Positions 1 through 9,185 of a stretch of 64,000 nucleotides of DNA are shown in pieces (position 1 is the first letter of the stretch; each line of letters begins with the position of its first letter). This DNA is from Gracilaria gracilis. Its lineage: Eukaryota; Rhodophyta; Florideophyceae; Gracilariales; Gracilariaceae. The position numbers were made by a program, and so were the translations under genes. A model generated the notes under the pieces. That model saw only the letters and a program-made list of their open reading frames with translations, was not told the DNA's origin and ran no database searches. Where the stretch lies: the NCBI GenBank assembly GCA_030374805.1, contig JARGSG010000202.1, positions 372,001 through 436,000 on the forward strand, in the 5' to 3' direction.

Positions 1-1
1 C

Positions 2-1180
2 TTCTGGGGCGACCTGGTGGAGCCAGACGCAAGGATTCGCAAGTCCCTTGGCTACTTCTTTTGCTGGCATAACGTCGAGTTTCATGATATGCCCGCAAGG
101 GCACGACAGGGACTCTACGTGACCGTGCCGGAGTTTCCAGTGGACAACCAGTTCCATGAGTTCTGGAAGGTTTGCCCGCTCCTTATGGTCCCTACTCCTT
201 CCATCTTCGCCTATCATGTGCACGACATGCTGACCGTAAGGACTCTCCGTGTGGAACGAATCTGGCAGATAGCGTTCGTCGAGTGGGCGGTGTTTGTCCT
301 TATGGCCTTCCTGCACACCGCGAGGTATGGGGCCCGTGGGAACGTTCGAAGCCAAGACTGGCGGGTATGGTCTGAGGACATTGGCATGCGCTGTCCTAAA
401 GGTCGTGTATGTCCGCTTCCGGTGTCTCTCATCCGGTATTTCCGGAACTGCCTTGGGATTCAAAACATTGTCCGTGGGACAGAGTTCACCGTGGAGGACG
501 CAGAAGGCCTACTGGATACCGTCCTTACGGTTGATTGGAATCAGACCCCTGGGTACCTCTGGTATGACTATGAAAATGATTCCTTTAGGAATATCCCACG
601 CCATCCACAGGGACATGATGACGGTAAGGCTTATTTGTCCAAGCCGTTGAAGGAGAGTCCAGCGGTAGTGCCTCGTCGTAACCTGCTAGATTACTGGCCG
701 AGGGGAGAGGGATTCACGTCCCAAAACTTCCTTGAGGACACAGTAATCCTTGCGTCCGAACAGGAGGAAGAGCTTCCAGTTGTTCCCGTTGGTCCAAACC
801 TGGTAACGGATGAGGATGACGCCACTTCGTTGTCCGGTCCTGGGATCATCGATGCTGCTGTTCTGCTGGGGGCCGATGCTCCCGAAGGTCCGTCTTCAGC
901 GCAGGTGGCGCCGGGTTCCGATGGCTCGACACCTGCGGCGGCAATTGTCCCAGTGGTCAGTCCGTGTAGCTCGGTCGACCAAGAGGATATACCGTCAATC
1001 GCACCGTTGCCACCGGTCTCGAACATACCAGTGGGCGTAATTGAAGCGGCAGGAGAACTTCGTAAGGTCGCGTCGTCCGTTGGTCTCAACGTTTCTGGGG
1101 ACCTACAGGACTTGCTGAAGCGCGCACGCTCTTGGGCTCGCCGTGCGTCTCGGTACGCTGCCCTGTTGGAGCAGCACTAA
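2..1180 (+). CDS. Antisense gene of element E1, unknown function (partial, N-terminus off window)
   Basis: This frame is open from the first bases of the window to a TAA at 1178-1180. It lies opposite to gag-pol, between pol and the missing 3' LTR. It aligns with the product of 10381-12615 in E2. Shared blocks are WHNVEF (near 77), VPTPS (near 187), EWAVF (near 280), VRGT (near 472) and TPGYLWYDY (near 545). By that alignment about 180 residues are missing upstream; the GTG at 17 is not the real start. The middle part is rich in Trp, Tyr and Phe with an amphipathic hydrophobic helix around EWAVF. The C-terminus is Pro/Ser/Val-rich and ends in a basic helix matching residues just beyond the internal TAG of the E2 copy. 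I recognise no known domain. Conservation in three elements argues for a real protein. Confidence 0.8.
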   Translation, partial: FWGDLVEPDARIRKSLGYFFCWHNVEFHDMPARARQGLYVTVPEFPVDNQFHEFWKVCPLLMVPTPSIFAYHVHDMLTVRTLRVERIWQIAFVEWAVFVLMAFLHTARYGARGNVRSQDWRVWSEDIGMRCPKGRVCPLPVSLIRYFRNCLGIQNIVRGTEFTVEDAEGLLDTVLTVDWNQTPGYLWYDYENDSFRNIPRHPQGHDDGKAYLSKPLKESPAVVPRRNLLDYWPRGEGFTSQNFLEDTVILASEQEEELPVVPVGPNLVTDEDDATSLSGPGIIDAAVLLGADAPEGPSSAQVAPGSDGSTPAAAIVPVVSPCSSVDQEDIPSIAPLPPVSNIPVGVIEAAGELRKVASSVGLNVSGDLQDLLKRARSWARRASRYAALLEQH

Positions 1181-1893
1181 AACATGAAGGACTCCATTCC
1201 CAGGATCCTACAGGACAACGCGCAAATGCTGTCCATAAAGGTCTTAGGAGACCTCGATGGCCAGTACGGTGTCAATCTGAGCAATGGAATTGCTCCGGCG
1301 GTGGCCCGTGTCACTTGCTTGCCATGGCGGCGGTTGCATTAAAATGTGGCAACATGCACGGGTGGCAGCGTTGGCAGGTGTGTCCTCGTAGGGTGGCCGT
1401 TTAGCCCTCAAAAAATCAAGCGACAGAATTGACCATCGGTATTTCTTATTTTTTTTTGGAGTGCCATCGGTCGCAGCGCGCGCCAGATGCGCGCGTGCAT
1501 CAAAAAGTGTCCAAACAACGCAAAAATTGACGATTGCAGGAGAGTCCGAACCCGGTATTCGCTAGTCTGTGCGCGGCCTAGGAGCCGAGATATCGGCCAT
1601 TCTTTGTTTTGGCCGATTTCGAGCCGTGCACAGGCCTCTCAAAAAAATCTTCCATTTTGGCCGATGGATTTTTTGATCAACGCGCGCGCCGTTGCAAGCG
1701 CCGCGCGCGCTGTAAGTGCGGTGCTGTCCATTCCAGAGGGCTTATAGTTAGCTCCATAGTTAGCATTAGCTATATTTAGTCCGAGAGAAGGTACGCGCGT
1801 GCGCCGTGGCCCTCGGGACGCCAGTACAATATTTCGCACGTGCCACCTGAACAAGAATAAAGTTCAGTGGTTAGCCAAAGGGCGGGAGCGAGA
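1181..1893. other. Spacer between convergent antisense gene and pol of E1
   Basis: No convincing gene lies here. It contains a T-run near 1446-1457, GC-rich GCGCGC stretches near 1480 and 1680-1710, and an AATAAA at 1856-1861 on the plus strand. That AATAAA could serve as a poly(A) signal for the antisense gene just before the end of pol. A short block around 1665-1690 (GATTTTTTGAT followed by GC-rich sequence) has a counterpart near 39576-39600 in E3, so part of the spacer may be conserved in the clade. Confidence 0.5.
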
Positions 1894-4800
1894 TTAAGCT
1901 TTTCGCTCGACGTATGCCCCCTCGCTAAGGTCGCGCTCCGTGCGACTCATGCGGCGCCAAAACCGACGGATAAAGTTCTCTGGGATATTCTCGCGGGGTT
2001 CCCAGGTGTCGTCCTTTGGAGTATACCCGTACCAGCGGACTCGGTACAGGACGCGATCGTTCTCGTCGAGGTCAGCGTTGACCACATGGTCGATTGCACT
2101 TTCCTTTGGAGCCGAGGGAAGGTCGTCCTCTGGCAGTTCCATCTCCTCTATCGGGGCGTATCCATCGTTGTCCAAGTGGGAGCCGTGCCTTGTTCTACTG
2201 GCGCGAGGGTCTAGTTTTTCTGGCAGTACCATGTGGTCCAAAGGGGCGTAGCCGTCATTATCTAAGTGGGATGGCAAAGCGCTTGTGGCGTTTTGCGCCG
2301 GGGGTGAGACCGGGGGATCTGCAGTCACTGCCTTCCGACGGGGAACTCTAGAACGCTTCCGAGCGACCACAGGATCAACTGTGACATTCGTTGGTCCCTG
2401 AGGTGTGCCTGTTTTAGGATCAGGCTCAGCATTCTGCGGACCTGACGCAATCTCCATTGGAGGGGGAGCACTACTTGACGGTTGTCCAGAGGGATTCTGC
2501 GGGACTTTCGAGACCCGATCAATGGAAACCGTATCCTGTAGGCCATCGATCTCGATGGTGACGGTGTGAAACGTGGCAGACAACACCTTGTAGGGTCCAG
2601 TGGAACAAGGTAAGAGCTTCCGCGTGATTACCTCGATGTCGTCCTTTGGCTTATCCGTTGGGGCCCGGTCCAGATAGACCATATCGCCGGCCATGAAGGA
2701 CGGTGTGAACCGAACGGCTTTGTCGAAATCCGCCTTGTACCTGCGCTGGGAATGCGTTAACGTGGTACGGGCCGTACGGATAATGTTGTCAATCCGCTTT
2801 CGGGAGTACCGTTTCGCCTGGGCAGGAGTCATCTCCGCGGTGTAGTCCTGGGGAATCCATGAGTCCTTTAGTTCCACTGCGAAGTGTGGTGGCTGTCGCG
2901 TTAGCGTCAAGTCAAAGGGCGTGGTTCCTGTAGACCTATGGACTTGCGTGTTGTACGCATAGACCAATGGTCCCACGTAGTCATCCCAGTCGGTCTGGTG
3001 CTCGGCTGTGTAGTGTACCAGCCTGCCCACGATTGTCCGATTGAAGCGCTCAGCCTCTCCATTGGTCTGCGGGTGATAAGCCTTCGTGGTGACGTGCTTA
3101 ATGCATAGGGACGAACAGACATGTGCAAAGAACTTGGACAAAAACTGTGGTCCATTGTCGGAGAGGAGATAAAGCGGTAGACCATATGGATATACCCAGT
3201 GGGTCAGAAAGGCCATAGCGACGTCCATCGCCGTGGTAGACCTCAGTGGAATAGCTCGTGTCAGCTTTGTGAACCTATCGGTAATCACCAATATAAAGCG
3301 GTTCCCGTGGGTCGTAGACGGCAAAGGCCCCAGGATATCAGTCGCGATGAATTCCAGTGGCCCGGCTGCAGGAAATAACTTCAGTTTGGCCTGATGAGTC
3401 GCTCTTGAACCACGGGCTTTGACACATGAAACACATGTCCTTGACGTGAACCAAAGATCATTCGCCATAAAGGGCCAGTAGAAATGCTTCCGTAGGGACT
3501 GGTACATCCTCGTCCCTCCAGGGTGACCGGCCAGCCGGGGGTAATGAGCCAAGTAAAGGACTCGTGCCCTAAGGGACTTCGGAATGACCCTTTGGATCGC
3601 TCCGTCCAGAGGGGCTCTGCGACAAAGCAGGCCGAATCGGTCGTAGTCAAATAGACAGCCGGGAGTCCCGACGAGGTTGCCCTGCTTCTTGCAGTAGTCG
3701 TCATCCTTCTGGGCCTGAAGGAGCTCATCGAGGGTGATTGGAAGGAGCTCCTTTTCCTCCGGCTGAATCGCATTGACCTCCAGGGTCTGGGCCTCGTTGG
3801 CTTCTTCCATAGGCCAGTCCACGAGATAAACCGTGTTCGGATTCACCTCTGGGTCATCGCATCTGACTCGACTTAACAGGTGGTCATCCTCTCGTTCTGA
3901 CTCGTATTTTGCGAGGTCCGGAGTAGGTAAATCGTCATCCAACGGGGACTGATCAGTTCCGTCTGTCAGGATCCTAGAGAGGGCATCAGCGGCTTGATGA
4001 TTGATATCCGGCCTATAGGCGACATCGAAATCGAACTCAGAGAGGCGTAATCTCCATCGGGCGAGCCTACTGTACGCATCTGTCATGTTCACCAGCCACC
4101 GCAAGGAATGATGATCTGTCCTAATGGTGAAACGAACTCCTTCCAAATAAGGACGTAGTGTCAGTACGGACCAGACGATGGCTAAGCACTCCTTCTCGGA
4201 CGTGCTATAGTTCCGTTCTGGACTCGTCAGTGAGCGACTCCAATATCCAATTGGTCGATAGTCCTTCGGAGATTCCTGCTCCTGGAGGAGCACACATCCA
4301 ATCTGTCCTTCAGACGCATCCGTATCAAGGATGTACGGTTTGTCCGGTTTGGGCAGGGCCAATATAGGAGGATTAAGAAGCTTATCCTTTAGGGTTTGGA
4401 AGGCTTCGTATTGCGCGTCCGTAAGGCAATCAAACTCCGATGGTGTCCCTTTCCTCAGCATATCGTTCAGCGGCGCAGCAATTTTCGCAAACCCTTGGAC
4501 AAAGCGGCGATAGACATTACATAGACCTAAGAAGGAACGAAGCTCCGTGTGGGTCCTTGGCGGCTTGGCCTGGCGGATAGCGTCTGTCGTCCTAGAGGCT
4601 ACCTTAAGCCGTCCAGGCAAGACCACATGCCCAATATAGTCCACAGAGGCCTGAAAGAAGAAGCACTTGGGTAGCTTCAATGTTATGCCGGCCTCTCGGA
4701 GAATCCTAAGGACTGTTCTCACGTGATTGAAGTGTTCCCCAATGGTCTTCGAGAAGATGATGACATCATCCAAGTAGACCAAAGCGAATTTCCACTTAAC

Positions 4801-6258
4801 CCTTGAGAGGATAATGTCCATTGCTCTCTGGAAAGTCGCAGGCGCGTTCATCAGACCAAAGGGCATTCGGGTAAACCTGAAGAGTCCTTCGTGGGTCGCA
4901 AACGTCGTCAGCGGCTTTGCGGCTTCGTCCAATGGTATCTGCCAATAACCCCAATTGGCGTCCAGGGTCGTAAAGACAGTCGCCTCTCCTAAAGAGTCAA
5001 GGCAGTCGTCCATACGGGGAATGGGATACGAATCCCGTTTGGTCATGGAATTCAATTTCCTGTAGTCGATGCAGAACCGTACCGATCCGTCCTTCTTGGC
5101 AACCAGGACAAACGGACTTGCCCATTCGGACTGGTGTGGAGGTGCCAGTTCGATGACATTGGCCTTTCGCATCTTCTCCATTTGTTCGGCCACGATGGAT
5201 CTGCCCTTCAGACCTGTCCTATATGGGTGTTGGTACACAGGGTTTGCATCTTCCTTGAGGTCAATTCGGTGCTTGGTTGCACGAATTTCACCCAACCGGC
5301 CGGACCACATGGATTTGAAATCTCGAAGGAGTTCTATAACCTGAGGTCGGTAGGATTCAAATTCCTCGCCCATATGGACTTCCCCCTCCCAAAACTCGAC
5401 GTCCTCGTCATTGTCGGGGGTTGAGTCGTCCAAATTGGTTTCCATAATGGCCACAGGAGCTGGCAGGGCGATGCCAACTACTGTTCCCTTAGGTAGCCGA
5501 ACAGGTTGATCACGGAAATTACTGAGATTGACCATAAAGGGCTGACGCGGACGAAGGTCCATTACTCCATTGGCCATAAGGGTGAGTTGACGCCGAATCG
5601 TCTTCGGATGATTCTGAGGCGTCAACAGACCAGAGGATTCGCACTGTGCCCAAGCGGTGGTCTGAGTCATCGGTGGTATCACTACCGCTTTTGTGAGTCT
5701 GACCTTGTTGGATACGGTGTTTGTGGCCAGTAGAGGCCGTCGTGGGTTAGCGTCTGGTCCCGGTTTGGAACCTACCAAAGCCACTGGAGGTGCGCGATTA
5801 AACGCGACTTTTCGAAGGCCCGGATAAATGGCCTTCACGTAACGGTCGATGAAAGAAGTCCCAAGGATGCATTCCGCGCCCAAATTGGGACAAACGAGGA
5901 ACCAAGTGCGAACTTCTAGGTTGCTCAATTGGACAAACAATGGTATGATTCCTTTAATGGCCATGGGACGGCGTGATGCATCTGTGATCCTGGGGGTCTT
6001 CCTCATCTTCACCTTGTCTTCCCAACCGTATGGTAAGACCTTTGGATGTACCAGGTTTCGTCCAGCACCGGTATCCAGCACGCTCGTAACTACTCGGGCG
6101 TGAGAGGTGCGGAGTGCTATGGTCATTCGAACCTTGTAGTTCTCTTTCCTGAGGACACAAACTGGGTCCTGGTCATCCGATGACGGCTCTTCCAAGTCTT
6201 CAATCCAATCGTCCACTGGTTGGTCAGACTCCGAAGGACTTGAGGAGCTGATGCCCAC
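1894..6258 (-). CDS. pol: Pol polyprotein of E1: protease, RT, RNase H, integrase, chromodomain
   Basis: Intact 1454-codon frame. The frame is open further upstream to 6468, so it overlaps the end of gag and is offset from gag by -1; the GTG at 6258 is only the first start-like codon. Domains in order: aspartic protease with LDTGAG near residue 62 and ILGTSF near 131; RT with LDANWGYWQ near 432 and YLDD near 495; RNase H with LDTDAS near 644 and RTDHHSLRW near 717; integrase with an HHCC zinc finger near 905-950, then a D, D (LLSDNG), E (NGEAERFN) core near 970-1066; chromodomain near 1395-1445 (YRVRWYGYT, DDTWEP). Just before the chromodomain the block SHLDNDGYAP occurs twice. This gene replicates and integrates the element, and the chromodomain likely directs target choice through chromatin marks. 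Confidence 0.95.
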   Translation of the reverse strand: MGISSSSPSESDQPVDDWIEDLEEPSSDDQDPVCVLRKENYKVRMTIALRTSHARVVTSVLDTGAGRNLVHPKVLPYGWEDKVKMRKTPRITDASRRPMAIKGIIPLFVQLSNLEVRTWFLVCPNLGAECILGTSFIDRYVKAIYPGLRKVAFNRAPPVALVGSKPGPDANPRRPLLATNTVSNKVRLTKAVVIPPMTQTTAWAQCESSGLLTPQNHPKTIRRQLTLMANGVMDLRPRQPFMVNLSNFRDQPVRLPKGTVVGIALPAPVAIMETNLDDSTPDNDEDVEFWEGEVHMGEEFESYRPQVIELLRDFKSMWSGRLGEIRATKHRIDLKEDANPVYQHPYRTGLKGRSIVAEQMEKMRKANVIELAPPHQSEWASPFVLVAKKDGSVRFCIDYRKLNSMTKRDSYPIPRMDDCLDSLGEATVFTTLDANWGYWQIPLDEAAKPLTTFATHEGLFRFTRMPFGLMNAPATFQRAMDIILSRVKWKFALVYLDDVIIFSKTIGEHFNHVRTVLRILREAGITLKLPKCFFFQASVDYIGHVVLPGRLKVASRTTDAIRQAKPPRTHTELRSFLGLCNVYRRFVQGFAKIAAPLNDMLRKGTPSEFDCLTDAQYEAFQTLKDKLLNPPILALPKPDKPYILDTDASEGQIGCVLLQEQESPKDYRPIGYWSRSLTSPERNYSTSEKECLAIVWSVLTLRPYLEGVRFTIRTDHHSLRWLVNMTDAYSRLARWRLRLSEFDFDVAYRPDINHQAADALSRILTDGTDQSPLDDDLPTPDLAKYESEREDDHLLSRVRCDDPEVNPNTVYLVDWPMEEANEAQTLEVNAIQPEEKELLPITLDELLQAQKDDDYCKKQGNLVGTPGCLFDYDRFGLLCRRAPLDGAIQRVIPKSLRARVLYLAHYPRLAGHPGGTRMYQSLRKHFYWPFMANDLWFTSRTCVSCVKARGSRATHQAKLKLFPAAGPLEFIATDILGPLPSTTHGNRFILVITDRFTKLTRAIPLRSTTAMDVAMAFLTHWVYPYGLPLYLLSDNGPQFLSKFFAHVCSSLCIKHVTTKAYHPQTNGEAERFNRTIVGRLVHYTAEHQTDWDDYVGPLVYAYNTQVHRSTGTTPFDLTLTRQPPHFAVELKDSWIPQDYTAEMTPAQAKRYSRKRIDNIIRTARTTLTHSQRRYKADFDKAVRFTPSFMAGDMVYLDRAPTDKPKDDIEVITRKLLPCSTGPYKVLSATFHTVTIEIDGLQDTVSIDRVSKVPQNPSGQPSSSAPPPMEIASGPQNAEPDPKTGTPQGPTNVTVDPVVARKRSRVPRRKAVTADPPVSPPAQNATSALPSHLDNDGYAPLDHMVLPEKLDPRASRTRHGSHLDNDGYAPIEEMELPEDDLPSAPKESAIDHVVNADLDENDRVLYRVRWYGYTPKDDTWEPRENIPENFIRRFWRRMSRTERDLSEGAYVERKA

Positions 6259-8483
6259 TGACTCCTGTAGTCCAACGGGGTTGAGGCTAGGATCCTCAGA
6301 GAGGCGGTTCGCCTCGGTCCGCTCCTCAACTCGTTTTCCCGTTCGGTCTCTCCATGACGTTCCAATGGAACGCCCTCGACTTGTACCTGAGGAATCGGTT
6401 CCACGTCGGTGGTATCGATAGCGTTGACCTGTTGCGGACGGAATGTCTCGCGAGGGGTAGCGTATCGACTAGACCTTGGGGACTGCGAACTCTTTTGGTA
6501 TGGGCGAGTGTACATTCCTTCGGACTTCCTCGCCTGGAAGTTCTCATCCCTTCTGGCCAACAGGTTCTTGCGAACGTCTTCTGGCATGAACTTCATGCAG
6601 TCACACGGTCTCGCCGTAGACAGACAAATGAAGCATGCCCCTGACCGGGTGAAAACGTCCTTCCTTGGTTGGAAAAAAGTGTACCTCGGCGCGGTCTGTC
6701 CAGATGGAGTGCTCGTTCCGGTGGTCGGTATAGATGGGGCACCAGACGGAACAGAAGAAAAAGACACCGCGAGGATATCTCCCTCTTCCGAGTGCATGGG
6801 GCCAACGGACTCGCTTTCAGAAAAATTGACCATATGGACTTTAGAGCTTTTCCGTAACGGAGAGGCTCTGCCTCTGGCATTCATGTCCGCAGCCCGACGA
6901 GACGTCCTATATGTTTTGCCATAACCTTCGGCATACGTGACCAGCTGGCGGAAGGAGAGCTTCTGATGGTCCGTGTGGTGATTCCGCACATGCGTCCTAA
7001 TGGCCGGAAGCAGCCCAGCGATGAAATGCTGCTTGAGTCAACCTTCGGAAAACACATTTCCACAACGGTAAGCCTTCTTCCAAAGTTGGTCAGCAAAGTC
7101 CGACTCGGTTATGTTCGTGCTCTGCCTAAAGGAGATCACGTCCTGATGGGCATCCATAATGACATCATCAGTGGCATAAGTGTCTAGTAGGTAGTGAACC
7201 ACCTCCGGATATGACCTGAGGAGCTCCCTGTCGGTGGCATCAATCGGGTCATTAGTCCCAGAAATCTTCGCTACCACATGGTCACGCGCCTGTCCACTGA
7301 GGAAAAACTGAAACAGGTACAGAGCGGCACCCTCGTGGACGCCGTTCTGATCACAGGCCGTACGGAATTGACTCAAGAACCTGAGGACGGTGATCGGGTC
7401 AGCACCCGAGAACTTGTCCGTAAGGGTGAGCTGCATCCGTTTGGCCCACTTGGTGACCTTGCGGGCCATCGAACCGGAATACCGTTTGGACTTATCAACC
7501 AGGCGGTATGTCCGATAATCCAGAACTTTCTGGAAAAGTTCGTTCGTGGTTGTCAGTGGTTTGAGGCGTCGAACAGCTGCCTCATCCGCGTCCGAATCGG
7601 TTGAAGACGATGAGTCCGAACTGGAATCTTCATCGCTATCGTCCGAATGGTCTCTCCTTTTTCTCGACTTCTTATCTCTCTTCTTACTTCTCTTCTTCCT
7701 ACGGTCAACACTTCGTCTGTCTAATGGAGCGATCACCTCATCGCCGAATCCACTGGGCCTACAGGGCTGCTGGGACCCCTGGTACCTCCTGGGTGGTGCA
7801 TCCATTAGGCCTACTTGCCGGGGAGGCTCTCTTCCACTCCCTGGGTGCACGGCCATTTGGTCTTCCTGTATATCGATCCGGCGAGGGGCTGGCAAGGCAG
7901 CTACTCCCCGAGGTTCGGAGTGTGGTTGCCACACAGAGGCCGATGGATTACTTTGATTAGTGGCCCGAAGGGCCGAGGGGCCTACCTGGCGTGTGACCTC
8001 CATCTGGACAGCCGAGGCCATTGCATCGACAAAGGTGCTCGATTCCAAGACCTTTGGGATCAGGCGGTGAATCCGCTGGTCAATCATCCCCTCCAAGACC
8101 ATTGGTACGCGAGTATCCAAAAGGGTCTGAACATGCTCTTCACAGAGTGTTCTCAGCTGTGGCCAAAGGACGTCAGCGAGACCTTTGGAAAGGTCTTCCC
8201 TGACACTCGGGGCGACTTCCCATGGGTCCTGCGTCGGCGTGGCCGGCTGGGAATTGATCCTGTCCAAGCGGGTACGAAGACGAGAGGCCAAACTGGGCTC
8301 TCTACCTATCCGTTCGGGGTTATCAAGGGGGGTCATTGGGCGTCCCTGAGGATGGCTACGTGTACTCCGACGATCACTGATCGCATCCGCCGTGAGGCCA
8401 ATGGTTTCTGGAACCGTCGTAGTTCCACTGGGGCCTGCTTGGGGAGCCCGAGAGTCATCTTTCTGAAGGTTATCGGTATCCAT
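6123..8483 (-). CDS. gag: Gag polyprotein of E1, interrupted by one in-frame TGA
   Basis: One minus-strand frame with a single internal stop, TGA at 7040-7038. The frame is open to 8570, but the first ATG is at 8483. The N-terminal third is Pro/Ser/Arg-rich. A highly basic then Asp/Ser-rich stretch follows (about 7610-7720). The capsid-like core (VLDYRTYRL, GADPITVLRFLSQF, HYLLDTYATD, RCGNVF) matches E2 and E3. After the stop the frame continues into the rest of the core (FIAGLLPAIR, VRNH) and a Cys-rich knuckle, CFICLSTARPCDC, near 6600-6640, whose pattern is not the classical CX2CX4HX4C. The TGA position is Asn in E2 and Arg in E3, so a CGA to TGA mutation is the simplest reading. The 3' end overlaps pol, as expected for -1 frameshifting. 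Confidence 0.85.
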
Positions 8484-8583
8484 GGGGCGGTTGTTTTCCT
8501 GTACCAGTCCGTCGGTCCAGATCCTGCGCGATAGAATCCTATGGTAAACTTCTTTCCTGAAAAGGTCCACTGATCGTCCTAGA

Positions 8584-8606
8584 GGATTCTAGGTCAGGAG
8601 ACCAAA
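8584..8606 (-). other. Putative primer binding site of E1
   Basis: Directly inside the LTR end at 8607, the minus strand reads TTTGGTCTCCTGACCTAGAA. The same position in E2 (19270-19251) and E3 (32516-32537) carries a similar sequence with TCTCC and TAGAAG, so this short block is conserved although the LTRs are not. It contains TGG, as expected opposite a tRNA CCA end, but the primer tRNA is not identified. Confidence 0.6.
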
Positions 8607-9173
8607 TGTAGGATAGTGGGCAATGAGCGCTCACTCCTAAGGCCTCGATGGTAGCTTGGCAGAGCGGTCCACGTAGGAGTAGGATGACGGCGACACCTCT
8701 GGTACGGAGGTACAATGGGCGGACACTAACTATGCACTCCTACAGGACGGAAGGCGCAGTAGTGGCGGCTTGAAGACCTAGAGGCAAGAAAACGGCAAGC
8801 TTGGGGGCTAGTCGTGACCAAGAGGGTGTCTGTTTTACAACATGAGGGGAGGCGCTGCTCGAGGTGCTTAAGTATCTGCACCGAGGCGCCTCTACCCTGT
8901 GGCACTGTAATGTGCCCTATCCTATATCTACAGTGGGTCCTAATGGCTAATCTAATGAAATACAATAATAAAAAGGTCCCCTGGCAATCGCGCACGCGTA
9001 GCGCCACCTCTTCAGGCCCATACACGTGTTATACGTCCATGATGGTCTCTCAGCTTGCTCGTCCTCAGGATTCGCTTTCCCACACCACGATACCAGCCCA
9101 ATGTGCACTACCCCTCCGTACGTGAACGGCTGATCGGATACACCATGCACCAACTCGGGCTCACTATACTACA
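8607..9173 (-). repeat. LTR joining E1 and E2 (5' LTR of E1, 3' LTR of E2; probably hybrid)
   Basis: The ends are inverted: TGTAGGATAGTG at 8607 and CACTATACTACA ending at 9173. On the minus strand the inner side at 8606 leads into the primer site and gag of E1. The outer side at 9174 is preceded by a polypurine tract that belongs to E2. Positions 9093-9173 match 19733-19813 (the U3 start of the E2 5' LTR) with only a few differences, while 8607-9090 shows no similarity to the rest of the E2 LTR. This fits a recombinant LTR with a breakpoint near 9090. Confidence 0.7.
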
Positions 9174-9185
9174 GATCCCCCTCCT
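9174..9185 (-). other. Polypurine tract of E2
   Basis: On the minus strand this reads AGGAGGGGGATC, immediately before the LTR start TGTAGTATAGTG. This is the expected position of the plus-strand primer of an LTR retrotransposon. It shows that the LTR at 8607-9173 functions as the 3' LTR of E2. Confidence 0.7.

Larger units (their letters stand above)
1..9173 (-). mobile_element. Ty3/gypsy chromodomain LTR retrotransposon E1 (3' end off window)
   Basis: Read on the minus strand, the order is LTR (9173-8607), primer binding site (8606-8584), gag (8483-6123), pol (about 6468-1894), a spacer and an antisense gene (1180-2) that runs off the window before the 3' LTR. Pol is a single intact frame with protease, RT, RNase H, integrase and a C-terminal chromodomain, which is the Ty3/gypsy chromovirus order. 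The only lesion seen is one in-frame TGA in gag. E2 and E3 are diverged relatives with the same architecture, including the antisense gene. The flanking LTR also serves as the 3' end of E2. Confidence 0.9.

Noticed and set aside
1639..1854. Minus-strand ORF downstream of E1 pol
   Set aside because: Low-complexity Ala/Arg composition from GCGC stretches; no counterpart in E2.
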